Assembly: GCF_003576455.2 (NCBI RefSeq)
Contig: NZ_CP032869.1
Coordinates: 5,084,001-5,148,000 of the forward strand
Direction: 5' to 3'
Source: Mucilaginibacter celer
GTDB lineage: Bacteria > Bacteroidota > Bacteroidia > Sphingobacteriales > Sphingobacteriaceae
Length of the DNA stretch: 64,000 nt
The position numbers and the translations under genes were made by a program. Positions 44,389 through 52,955 of this stretch are shown here, one piece after another (position 1 is the first letter of the stretch; every line of letters starts with the position of its first letter). The notes beneath the pieces were generated by a model. The model saw only the letters and a list, made by a program, of their open reading frames with translations, ran no database searches and was not told the DNA's origin.

Positions 44389-44420
44389 GGCGGTACCGGA
44401 AAGTACCGCCATTATTGTTT
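44389..44420. terminator. Terminator between convergent genes
   Basis: GGCGGTAC (44389-44396) pairs with GTACCGCC (44403-44410) around CGGAAA and is followed on the plus strand by a T-rich tail. Confidence 0.65.
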
Positions 44421-44472
44421 TGATGTGCCTCCAATGAGTTTTCTCCATTACGTCATTGCGTGGCGGGTACAA

Positions 44473-45639
44473 CTACTTTTTCTGATTATCATCAGCCACG
44501 CACCTAAACCCCAAATGCTCCAACCCACTATCCTCCGTGCTTTTCATCCTCCGGGCTACCCTAAAGCCCGAGCAATAGCTATCATTACATAAAAACGAAC
44601 CACCGCGGATAACGCGCTTCGCAGCGTTAGGCTCATCCGGATCGTAGCTTTTATCGGGGCCCTGCGGGTTATTGCTGATCTTGTTATCTTTTAAGTAAGC
44701 GTAGTATTGGTAGTGGTACAGATCATAACACCATTCCCAAACGTTGCCGGCCATATCATACAGGCCGTAACCATTGGGTTGGAAAGAGCGCACCGGAGCG
44801 CTGTAGTAATACACATCGCGGGTGGTGTTGTTATACGGAAAATCGCCCTCCCAGATATTGGTTTTAGTTTTGCCCTCGGTAACAGGCTGGTTACCCCAGG
44901 GATAAATAGCATTATCAAGTCCTCCTCTTGCGGCCCATTCCCATTCGGCTTCGTACGGCAAACGTTTACCGGCCCATTTGCAGTAGGCCTGCGCATCATA
45001 CCAGGAAATTTGCACTACGGGGTAGTTTTCTTTTCCGTTGATGTTGCTGCCGGGGCCGTGCGGGTGTCGCCAGTCGGCGCCCTTTTTCCATTCCCACCAT
45101 TGGCTGTAATCGTTAAGGGATATTTTGCTTTTGGCAGGCTTAAACACCAGCGAGGCAGCCACCATCAAACTATCAGGCGGTGGGGGCGTGCCGGGCGGCA
45201 GTTGTTTTTTGAGTTCGTTCCAATCGGGTTTCTTTTCGGCAGTGGTGACGTAGCCGGTGGCTTTTACAAATTGGGCAAATTGGTTGTTGGTAACCTCGTT
45301 CACGTCCATCCAAAAACCGTTAACTGTAACCTTGTGTTTAGGATATTCATCGGCTTCGGCTTGTTGGTTATCGCCGCCCATCATAAAGGTTCCGCCTTTT
45401 ATAAAAACCATACCTTCGTGGTTGATGGCTTTTCCGGGCGTTAACGCATTAGTCGCTTTATTTGATAAGCCGGGAAAGCGTGATGGCACCCCGGTTTCGC
45501 AATTCACCTTACTTTTTGAGGTATCGGTAACGGCTATGTGTTTTTCTTTGTTCGCTTGTTTACATCCCAATAAAAGGGCAGCCACCAACCCTGCTGCCAC
45601 TGCAACTTTAAACTCTTTTACTCCATTCCCCGTACTCAA
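44473..45639 (-). CDS. Formylglycine-generating enzyme family lipoprotein
   Basis: A 388-residue exported lipoprotein (lipobox ALLLGC near residue 26). The FGE-sulfatase domain spans about 70-385 with family phrases FIKGGTFMMGGDNQ, VTNNQFAQFVKATGY, VQISWYDAQAYCKWAGKRLP and YDMAGNVWEWC. Both catalytic cysteines of aerobic FGEs are present in GGSFLCNDSYCSGFR. The enzyme turns a cysteine in a sulfatase into formylglycine using oxygen and copper. A sulfatase with the target motif lies 8 kb away (52956-54671). It follows the AsmA-like gene after 2 bp, so both are one transcript. It could instead have another substrate, as some relatives do. Confidence 0.85.
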   Translation of the reverse strand: MSTGNGVKEFKVAVAAGLVAALLLGCKQANKEKHIAVTDTSKSKVNCETGVPSRFPGLSNKATNALTPGKAINHEGMVFIKGGTFMMGGDNQQAEADEYPKHKVTVNGFWMDVNEVTNNQFAQFVKATGYVTTAEKKPDWNELKKQLPPGTPPPPDSLMVAASLVFKPAKSKISLNDYSQWWEWKKGADWRHPHGPGSNINGKENYPVVQISWYDAQAYCKWAGKRLPYEAEWEWAARGGLDNAIYPWGNQPVTEGKTKTNIWEGDFPYNNTTRDVYYYSAPVRSFQPNGYGLYDMAGNVWEWCYDLYHYQYYAYLKDNKISNNPQGPDKSYDPDEPNAAKRVIRGGSFLCNDSYCSGFRVARRMKSTEDSGLEHLGFRCVADDNQKK

Positions 45640-45641
45640 AT

Positions 45642-48600
45642 TTATTCCTCCTCCTTGGTTTCCTGCAGTTCGTCTTCTTTTTTGCCTTTGCCCAGGTGAA
45701 TGATCGGTTTATCCTGTGTACCGGTGATGGTCATCGGGATACCAAAAATGCCCAATGGTGGCAAGCCCAGCCTGAATTTCAGGTTCAGTTTACCATCAAG
45801 ACTCACCTGGCCTTCAAACCTCGGCCGGAAACCGGCTATACGCATTTTAGTACGCTCGATGGTGATGATATTATTGGCAACCGTAGTTTTGATATCCACC
45901 TTTTTAACATCGCCCCTGCCTAAACTATCGTGGCCGGTTTGTTTACCAACTGAGCTTAACAGTTTCAAACCATAAACTTTAACCTGCTTAACCGATAGTA
46001 CGCCACCTCCTTTTAACGATGGATAAATAGGTTTCATATCGCCATTAAGCTTACCGGCCAGTTTATAATCTAAAGAAACCGTACCCTGCACATGCTCGGC
46101 TGATGAAGCCATATCATGGAAAAGTTTGATCTCTTTATAAGCACGTTGGATATCAAACTCCTTAGCGCTGATGTGGTAATCAAAAAATGCTTTTTGCGGG
46201 GTAATGCTACCATAAGTGGCATCCATCACAACCGGAGCGCCGATCATGCTAAAACCAGCTTGCTTTAAAATGATCTGCCCGTTGGTTATGCTCATGGCGC
46301 CTTTGGCATCGTTAATATCCAGGCCGTTGTATTTTACCTTTTTAACATCGGCGGCGAAATTAAGATCGAGGTTGGAAGGCACTAAGATAACGCCCGATGA
46401 TTTGGTAGGTTTAGCCGATGGTGCTGAACCCGCAAAGGCCATAAAATCATCGGCAGTGATTTGATCACTTGTTAAATTGAACTCGCCTTTTAGCGGCGAA
46501 TTTTTCTGCGTGGCGTAGCCGATAACATTGGATAGCGCTCCGTTCAACACCACTTTATTTTTACCATAGTTTGCCAAAAACTGGTCGAAATTCATTTTAT
46601 CCTGGTTAAAGCTGAAAACGCCTGTGCGGATAAAGAATGGTTTCGGAAACAACTCCGAACTCAGTTTAATGTTTTTAACCTTCATGCTGCCCGAGTTAGC
46701 CAGCTTATCGTAATGCCCTGCAACGGCTTCGCTCTGTTTTCCTTTTAAGGAGAAGTTGGTAGTGACCAAACCTTTTACATCGTAACCTTTAATGGCAAAC
46801 ACTTTATAGATCTTGCCGATATCCAAACTACCATGCGATGCCAGGCTGTAATCCAGATCGTCAAAGTTGCGCAGGTTGGCTTTTAATAGGAACGGTTGCC
46901 CTTCAAAATTGAATGATACAGGTTTGATATTGATCTTCAAGCCTTTTAATGATCCGGTATTATTAAATATATCCACATTAACCTGCATGTTTTGTACAGG
47001 GTGCGGATAGTATTTGGTTTGGATATAGCCGTTGGTCAAATTGATCTGCGCGTTGGTAACCGGGAAGATCCTTTTGGCAGGGATATACCGGCCTTTGGTT
47101 TGCAGGTTGGCATTCAGGTCGCCTTTCAGCGTGATGCTATCTGCAGGGATAAATTGCGTAATATCATCCAGTGTAAATTTGGCGTTCAATCCGGCATCTA
47201 TCAATGCACCTGCCTTGTTACTCATTTTCAGGTAGCCTTTAATATAATTATTTAAGGCGTTGAGGTTAAGGTTTTGCAGATCCATAGTAGCATTGGCTAC
47301 ATTGTGATCGGGGCAGGCAGCGTTGAGGTCAAAGCTGATATTGGTGATGGCTTGCGGCAGCTTGGTATATTTGAAATACCCGTTCCTGAAGGATGAATGA
47401 ACCGTAAATTTAGGCACGCTGGTTATCACGGTATCGATCTTCCCTCTTAAACCGGTACGTTTAATACCTGTAGTGTACCGTCCGTCCGTTTCCATATGTA
47501 GGCTATAGCGTCCTTTCAACTGGAACGGTTTAACACCAAACACTTTGTACCATTGCTCCAGATCTATCTCGGTATTTACTTTGGCGTACACATACGGCGA
47601 TTTGATCCCTCTAACTTTAATTACCGAACCAAAATAATCCTTCCCAATATTAAAATACACCGAATCGATATTCAGGTTCAGGCTATCGGGGTTCAGGCCC
47701 GGCAGTTTTGCATCCATATTGAGGTAAAGATTTTTTACCGGGGCCGGGGTATTTTTATTGGCGATATAGCCATCGCGCAGTTTGGCGCTGATACTCAGAT
47801 CAGGCATAATGTTTTTGGACGCGATGTATTTACCGGTTAGGTTTAACTGGATGACGCCGTTGCCGTTGATATCCATATCATCAACATATTTGGCGTATTC
47901 GGCAGGGATAGCGGTGAAAATATCGCCAAGGTCGTTCTGATCGCTGCGGATCTTGATATCCATATCATAACCATCCTTCAAAAACTCAAAACGGCCCTTA
48001 AAATTAACCGGCAACTGGTTAATGAGCAGATCATTTTTTTGGAAGGCGAATGCTAATGATTTGGTATTGATACTGGTAACCAGATCGGCATTTACTTTTT
48101 TGTTTGATACGTAGGGTTTGCCGCCATAGCTAAAATCAACCGATGCCGCATCGATGTGGCTAAACAGATCAAACACATCCTTACTTAAATCACCCCTGCC
48201 TTTGTAGTTAAAGTTTCGTGCAGCTATCTGCATCGGCAGCGAACGATCGTTATAAGCAAGGTTACTTTTCTCTATCAGGATCTGCTCAATGCCTAATGAT
48301 GCACTTGCGGTATCAGCCTTATCTGCCTGTTTTTGCGCTGTAGATTTATATACATTGTAGTTGGCCTTACCCGCACTATCAACCTGGATATTGATCAGGG
48401 CTTGGTTAAGGTAGATCTTATTTACATTGATCTTGCTTTTAAAAACCGACGATAAATCTATTGCCAGCGAAATCTCCTTAGCCGAAATCAGGGTATCGTT
48501 CTGAAAAGGCTGGCTGCCATTCAGCACAAAATCATCCAGCGTTAAAGTAAGCGAAGGGAACTTTTTAAAAAATGAGAGATGCGTGCCTGTAAATGACAGC

Positions 48601-48758
48601 TTACTGGTTACACTACCCGCCGCCCATTGTTTTATTTTTTCGGTTACGGTTTGCGGAAACAGTACCGGCAATAAAAACATCAACAACAGTAAACTAACAA
48701 GAGTAATGGCGCCTATTTTAAGCGTTTTAAATATTATTTTTTTAATCGGGAGCGGCAT
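45642..48758 (-). CDS. AsmA-family large envelope protein
   Basis: A 1038-residue protein with one N-terminal transmembrane helix (GAITLVSLLLLMFLLPVLF) and a long beta-rich periplasmic region. The N-terminus (VTSKLSFTGTHLSFFKKFPSLTLTLDDFVL) and C-terminus (FDIQRAYKEIKLFHDM, GGGVLSVKQVKVYGL, LPPLGIFGIPMTITGTQDKP) are typical of AsmA/TamB-like proteins. These are thought to bridge the envelope and move phospholipids to the outer membrane. A short acidic tail (KKEDELQETKEEE) ends it. Confidence 0.85.
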   Translation of the reverse strand: MPLPIKKIIFKTLKIGAITLVSLLLLMFLLPVLFPQTVTEKIKQWAAGSVTSKLSFTGTHLSFFKKFPSLTLTLDDFVLNGSQPFQNDTLISAKEISLAIDLSSVFKSKINVNKIYLNQALINIQVDSAGKANYNVYKSTAQKQADKADTASASLGIEQILIEKSNLAYNDRSLPMQIAARNFNYKGRGDLSKDVFDLFSHIDAASVDFSYGGKPYVSNKKVNADLVTSINTKSLAFAFQKNDLLINQLPVNFKGRFEFLKDGYDMDIKIRSDQNDLGDIFTAIPAEYAKYVDDMDINGNGVIQLNLTGKYIASKNIMPDLSISAKLRDGYIANKNTPAPVKNLYLNMDAKLPGLNPDSLNLNIDSVYFNIGKDYFGSVIKVRGIKSPYVYAKVNTEIDLEQWYKVFGVKPFQLKGRYSLHMETDGRYTTGIKRTGLRGKIDTVITSVPKFTVHSSFRNGYFKYTKLPQAITNISFDLNAACPDHNVANATMDLQNLNLNALNNYIKGYLKMSNKAGALIDAGLNAKFTLDDITQFIPADSITLKGDLNANLQTKGRYIPAKRIFPVTNAQINLTNGYIQTKYYPHPVQNMQVNVDIFNNTGSLKGLKINIKPVSFNFEGQPFLLKANLRNFDDLDYSLASHGSLDIGKIYKVFAIKGYDVKGLVTTNFSLKGKQSEAVAGHYDKLANSGSMKVKNIKLSSELFPKPFFIRTGVFSFNQDKMNFDQFLANYGKNKVVLNGALSNVIGYATQKNSPLKGEFNLTSDQITADDFMAFAGSAPSAKPTKSSGVILVPSNLDLNFAADVKKVKYNGLDINDAKGAMSITNGQIILKQAGFSMIGAPVVMDATYGSITPQKAFFDYHISAKEFDIQRAYKEIKLFHDMASSAEHVQGTVSLDYKLAGKLNGDMKPIYPSLKGGGVLSVKQVKVYGLKLLSSVGKQTGHDSLGRGDVKKVDIKTTVANNIITIERTKMRIAGFRPRFEGQVSLDGKLNLKFRLGLPPLGIFGIPMTITGTQDKPIIHLGKGKKEDELQETKEEE

Positions 48759-49012
48759 AGGAGATCTGTACAGCTAATAAGGGATGAAAATAGTGATAAA
48801 AGCCTTTAGATGGGTGTCAAATTATTGTGAAGTTTAGTTTATAACGGTAGCGCGCCTAGGTAGCCGGACGGATTAAGCCTCTATCAGGGCTCGGCCGACT
48901 GCCAACTCATACAACTTTTATGCGTAAAACCCGAAGTTTAATACCGTATTTTAACGGATTGACACCGAGCTATTTACTATGTAGCTTTATAAACACATTT
49001 AACCTTTACCGC

Positions 49013-49324
49013 ATGTATAAAAACCTTCTGCTCAGAAACGCGGATAAGTTGCTTTATCCACGGTTTGCCGCCTTTGCTATCATAGCATGCGGTATTATTT
49101 ATTTTTCCATCAGGCAATCGGCACACACTCCGGCGGGCAATTTATTGCTTATGCTTGTTTTCACTGCGCTGGTGTTAATAACCGGTTCTGCTTTTAAAAG
49201 CATGTCTGTAACCGATCCCGACCCTGCTACAGCAGATGAAGAAGACGATGCATGCGAAAAAGGAGACAGGGGCACACCAACAGAAGATGCGGATTTACCC
49301 GTAGCCGAAGGAGGGGTAGCATAA
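49013..49324 (+). CDS. Small holin-like membrane protein
   Basis: From ATG 49013 the protein has 103 residues with two transmembrane segments (FAAFAIIACGIIYFSI and GNLLLMLVFTALVLITGSAF) joined by a short turn, then an acidic C-terminal tail. Two-helix proteins of this size directly upstream of an endolysin are typical holins, which make holes in the inner membrane. The stop overlaps the endolysin start (TAATG). A frame from ATG 48920 would add 31 residues and lies in the promoter region. Similarity to a known holin family is not visible, so the call rests on topology and context. Confidence 0.55.
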   Translation: MYKNLLLRNADKLLYPRFAAFAIIACGIIYFSIRQSAHTPAGNLLLMLVFTALVLITGSAFKSMSVTDPDPATADEEDDACEKGDRGTPTEDADLPVAEGGVA

Positions 49325-50121
49325 TGGCATTTTCACTAACCTGGTTACCAACAGTACTGCGCAGCGCAGGACTTAAAGTTGCAGAATGCGATGGCTGGCA
49401 AACCCGCGGAGTGGGCGATGTAGGCGAAATTATAGGCATAATATGCCACCATACCGGCAATACCGACCGTACCCGCAATATGCCAACACTTAACGCACTC
49501 ATTCACGGCCGCACCGACCCTACCCCGCTTTCGGGGCCTTTAGCGCAATTAGGTCTGGGGCGCGACGGCACTTATTATGTTGTCGCAGCCGGTAAAGCCA
49601 ACCACGCGGGCGCGGGTAGTTTTGAAGGAACTACAGCAGGCAATACTCATTTTATAGGCATTGAGGCCGAAAATACCGGCGGACAAAACGATTCGCCATG
49701 GCCGGCCATACAAATAGACGCCTATGAGCGCGGTGTAGCCGCTATTTTGAAACATTTAGGCAAAGGTGCCAAAAATTGCATTGCACATAAAGAATGGGCA
49801 CCACACCGCAAAACGGATCCTGATTTTGACATGGTGCCTTTCCGTGCGGCTTTGGCAGATTTGCTGGCGCGGGATGTGCCCGCACGTGAGCCTATCCCCG
49901 CAGCAGAACCTACGCCAACCGCAAGGCCAACGCTTCGCCGGGGAGGTAATAACAACCCTGTTTTTGTAAAGCAGCTGCAGCAAAAATTAAAAATAGATGA
50001 TGACGGCGTATTTGGCGGAGGTACAGAAGCTGCTGTAAGAGCATTTCAACGCAATCATAACCTGGTACCTGATGGCATTTTCGGGCCTAAAAGCTGGCAG
50101 ATTCTTGATTCTGTTGCATAG
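49324..50121 (+). CDS. N-acetylmuramoyl-L-alanine amidase with peptidoglycan-binding domain (endolysin-like)
   Basis: A 265-residue protein. Residues 1-180 form an Amidase_2/PGRP-type domain: zinc ligands H42/H43 (ICHHTGN), H155 (IAHKEWAPHRKTDPDFD) with K163 and D165 of the canonical RKTDP motif, and E in GIEAENTG. Residues 200-265 are a PG_binding_1 domain (FVKQLQQKLKIDDDGVFGGGTEAAVRAFQ). It cuts the amide bond between muramic acid and the stem peptide. No signal peptide is visible, so it would need the holin-like partner to reach the wall, as in phage lysis. Confidence 0.88.
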   Translation: MAFSLTWLPTVLRSAGLKVAECDGWQTRGVGDVGEIIGIICHHTGNTDRTRNMPTLNALIHGRTDPTPLSGPLAQLGLGRDGTYYVVAAGKANHAGAGSFEGTTAGNTHFIGIEAENTGGQNDSPWPAIQIDAYERGVAAILKHLGKGAKNCIAHKEWAPHRKTDPDFDMVPFRAALADLLARDVPAREPIPAAEPTPTARPTLRRGGNNNPVFVKQLQQKLKIDDDGVFGGGTEAAVRAFQRNHNLVPDGIFGPKSWQILDSVA

Positions 50122-50150
50122 ATATTTTCACAATCTAACCCAATCACTTT

Positions 50151-50185
50151 AAAAAGGGGAGTTTGCTATGCAAACTCCCCTTTTT
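50151..50185 (+). terminator. Terminator after the amidase gene
   Basis: AAAAAGGGGAGTTTGC pairs with GCAAACTCCCCTTTTT around a 3-base loop and is followed by a T-rich tail, 29 bp after the stop codon. Confidence 0.75.
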
Positions 50186-50192
50186 CTGTTTA

Positions 50193-50356
50193 CTGGTCGA
50201 AGTTTAGCGCAGCGTAACTTCGACCTAAACTGTGTTAAGCTTTCAGCTTAACTTTGAAAACAGAATTTTTCGATATTATCCCGATCAACCTGCAACGGAA
50301 GCAGAATGCTTCCTACAGTTTAGGTCGAAGTTACGCTGTCGCTAAACTTCAACCAG
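50193..50356. repeat. Long inverted-repeat element (41-42-bp arms)
   Basis: The arm 50193-50233, starting CTGGTCGAAGTTTAGCG, is the near-exact reverse complement of 50315-50356 (one mismatch and a one-base insertion). Each arm also contains its own hairpin (GGTCGAAGTT paired with AACTTCGACC in the left arm). The 81-bp middle carries TTAAGCT/AGCTTAA and GGAAGC/GCTTCC hairpins and no gene. Flanking terminators share the core TTTGC-N3-GCAAA, so the whole 50151-50415 stretch is symmetrical. It looks like a small non-autonomous mobile element or an RNA-structured spacer. Confidence 0.7.
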
Positions 50357-50372
50357 TTTCTCTTATCTCTTT

Positions 50373-50415
50373 AAAAAAAAGGGAGGGTTTGCTGCGCAAA
50401 CCTCCCTTTTTTTTT
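50373..50415 (-). terminator. Terminator after the glutaminase-like gene
   Basis: GGGAGGGTTTGC pairs with GCAAACCTCCC (one bulged G) flanked by A- and T-runs on both sides, so it can act in both directions. Confidence 0.7.
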
Positions 50416-50432
50416 AAATCAATTAAACCTGC

Positions 50433-52913
50433 TTACTTCTTAGCGGACAGCTTATCCCTCAAAGTCTTCATATAGTACCCGCCAATAACACTACGGGCCT
50501 GGAAACCTACCATTTTACCATTGGTAGTTTCGTGCCAGTCACTTAGTGGTACGCGTGATGATGTTTCGGTTGCAAATTTGTAAACCGGGGCTACCAGGGC
50601 GTTAAAATCGGCTTTGTTGTCGGCCATGGCGGCGGTCCACAGTATCCAGTCGCTTTTGGTGTAGGTTTTGCGGCTATCCAGCGGCAAACCAAACTCTTTT
50701 TGGTGCGCTACATAAAATTTAAATTCCTTATCATACACTTTTTGCGGAAACAGGTTTAGACCTAATACTTTATCCCAAACCATGTTATACTTCTGGCTCC
50801 AGGTATCTTTGCTGTCAAACACTAAACCGTAGTGATCGCCTGCATCAGCTTTATCCTGCCATTTTTTGGCCATATCCTTAGCCATGTTCTTGTACTTTTT
50901 AGCAGTTGCGGCATCGCCCAACATTCCTGCTAATTCGCCGTAGGCGTCAATAGCTACAATGGCTTTAACCGATAAGTTGGCATTATGCGCCAGGTGACCG
51001 GCAAAATCATCAGTACACAACTGGTTACCCGGATCAAAACCGGCCTGTGCCAGGTAATCAGTCCAGGTGGTTAAGGTTTGCCAGTGTTTTTTGGCGTAGC
51101 CGGCATTGCCTTCAACTTTAGCTAAGGCATAAGCCAGGATGATCATGTTACCGCTTTCTTCAACCGGCATATCTTCGCCGTAAGTTTGACCGTTGGCCAA
51201 TGGGTAGGTACCCAAATCGTGCGATGAGTATGGTTTAGCCCATTTTCCGCTTTCGCTGAAGTAGAAGATCCCGTTCATCATCCCTTTTAACAACTCGGGA
51301 TTGTAAAGCAGGTACATAGGTGCCGATGGATAGGTAATATCCACGGTATTGATGGAGCCATTGCTGAAATTCTCTTTAGATAAGAACAACAATTCACCCT
51401 GCGGGCTTTTTACTACGTGGTGAGCAGCAATACTTTGGCGATAGGCCATAACACAAAGTTTAGCATATTTTTCGCCGCCTGCTTTTACTGCATCGGCCCA
51501 GATCTTAGCATCTGTTTTGGCACAGGCGCCTAACACTTTAGCATAACCTTTGGTAGCATCGCTCAACACACCTTCAATAGTGGCACCCGGGGTATTCCTC
51601 CACCAAGGCCTTAAATTGGTTTTGAAGTACTGGATAGCATAGATATCATCATATCCAACCGAAATAAATTTAGATACAGGCGTAGCGGTTACTTTGCCAA
51701 ATGGTACTACGGTGCTCAACATCAGTTGCTTGCCGGTAGCCGAAGCTTCGCCGCTTTTGCCGCCTACAAATGATGATACGGCATCAGCCTCGGGAGTGAT
51801 ATATTGTTTAGCGCCCCCGGTTGATGAAGAAACATAAGCGTACCCCCAGTCAATACGTACGTTATCGCCTTTTTTCTGCAAAACAGGTTGTTCAACAGTA
51901 CCAACTTTTAACAGTTTAAGCCCGTTGGCGCTGTACCTTGAAGCAGCAACCTCCTGCGCCGGGGTGTTTACAGCAAGGTTGCTTGATACACCCTGGTAAA
52001 TCTCAACATTATGTGCTTTACCATCGGTTGATTTTAACTGGTAAGTGATGTATGATACAGGCGTGGTTAACAATTTCAAATCGTTCATGATCAATGGCGA
52101 GGTGAAAGTTACTTTCAGGTTAACATCACCTGCTTTAAAGTTGTATACCGTTTGGGTAGCGGTAACTTTAACGTTGGTTTGTTCGGCCAGTTTAACGGCC
52201 TCGTCATCTTTGCTCAGTACCTCCTCGGTCAAACCGGCATCAATGAATGAGCCACCACCGGTATTTTTACAATGGATAGCCAAAACGTTCTCTCCTACCT
52301 TTAAATTCGATTTAGCAGCGGCAGATAAAGCAACAGTTTCAAAATCGCCATTGGCACCGCCCTCTGCAGCAATCTGCTGGCCGTTCAGGTATACTTCGGC
52401 TTCGTCATCATGATAGATTTTCAGCATCAGCCTACCTTTAGGTAATTCGGCAATGTTAAATTTACGACGGATCCAGATATCCTTCCCTCTCCAGTCGGTG
52501 CCTTTAACGGCACGCTCGTCACCAAAAGGCGCAGTGGCGGTTTTCCAGCTTTGATCATTAAACCCGGGTTTTGCCCAATCATCGGCCGGGGCTGTCTCCG
52601 CTACGTACTGGCTGTTGAATGATTTCTCGTCGGTAGCGGCTAAAATGGTTTTATAATTAACGGCTGATGCCCCCATAAAACGGTAATAATTGCCATCAAC
52701 TTTAATTAAGCCCAATAAGGATTGGTCTTTGCCCGTCCAGTGTTTGGTGGTTGATTCATTCAGCTTATCGGTGTTACTCCAAACACAGAAATAAGTGTTG
52801 TGTGTAATCAACGGGTACGAAGGCATCTTATCCTGTGCCGACGCTGTTTGTGCAATAAACGATGCCGCCAATCCGGAAACCAGCAGGTACGTTTTTTTGA
52901 AAATGCGATTCAT
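50433..52913 (-). CDS. Glutaminase-like secreted protein (DUF4964/DUF5127/DUF4965 type)
   Basis: An 826-residue exported protein with a signal peptide (SFIAQTASA, cleavage near residue 26). The N-terminus YPLITHNTYFCVWSNTDKLN fits DUF4964. A carbohydrate-binding-like beta domain follows (WRGKDIWIRRKFNIAEL, YHDDEAEVYLNGQ), then a DUF5127-like region and a helical C-terminal domain (GQTYGEDMPVEESGNMIILA, DPGNQLCTDDFAGHLAHNANLSVK) typical of the DUF4965/GtaA group. Fungal relatives are called glutaminase A, but the fold of the C-terminal domain is an alpha/alpha toroid common in glycosidases. Its substrate in this organism is uncertain. Confidence 0.8.
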   Translation of the reverse strand: MNRIFKKTYLLVSGLAASFIAQTASAQDKMPSYPLITHNTYFCVWSNTDKLNESTTKHWTGKDQSLLGLIKVDGNYYRFMGASAVNYKTILAATDEKSFNSQYVAETAPADDWAKPGFNDQSWKTATAPFGDERAVKGTDWRGKDIWIRRKFNIAELPKGRLMLKIYHDDEAEVYLNGQQIAAEGGANGDFETVALSAAAKSNLKVGENVLAIHCKNTGGGSFIDAGLTEEVLSKDDEAVKLAEQTNVKVTATQTVYNFKAGDVNLKVTFTSPLIMNDLKLLTTPVSYITYQLKSTDGKAHNVEIYQGVSSNLAVNTPAQEVAASRYSANGLKLLKVGTVEQPVLQKKGDNVRIDWGYAYVSSSTGGAKQYITPEADAVSSFVGGKSGEASATGKQLMLSTVVPFGKVTATPVSKFISVGYDDIYAIQYFKTNLRPWWRNTPGATIEGVLSDATKGYAKVLGACAKTDAKIWADAVKAGGEKYAKLCVMAYRQSIAAHHVVKSPQGELLFLSKENFSNGSINTVDITYPSAPMYLLYNPELLKGMMNGIFYFSESGKWAKPYSSHDLGTYPLANGQTYGEDMPVEESGNMIILAYALAKVEGNAGYAKKHWQTLTTWTDYLAQAGFDPGNQLCTDDFAGHLAHNANLSVKAIVAIDAYGELAGMLGDAATAKKYKNMAKDMAKKWQDKADAGDHYGLVFDSKDTWSQKYNMVWDKVLGLNLFPQKVYDKEFKFYVAHQKEFGLPLDSRKTYTKSDWILWTAAMADNKADFNALVAPVYKFATETSSRVPLSDWHETTNGKMVGFQARSVIGGYYMKTLRDKLSAKK

Positions 52914-52955
52914 AAACGATGTTTTGTTTTTATTTAATTTATTACGGGGAATTTA

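Noticed and set aside
44707..45444. 245-codon plus-strand frame antisense to the FGE gene
   Set aside because: It is the mirror of a strongly conserved FGE domain; such long antisense frames arise from codon bias.
49013..50361. A complete prophage around the lysis pair
   Set aside because: Flanking genes (AsmA-like, glutaminase-like, sulfatase) are ordinary chromosomal genes and there is no integrase, capsid, portal or tail gene.
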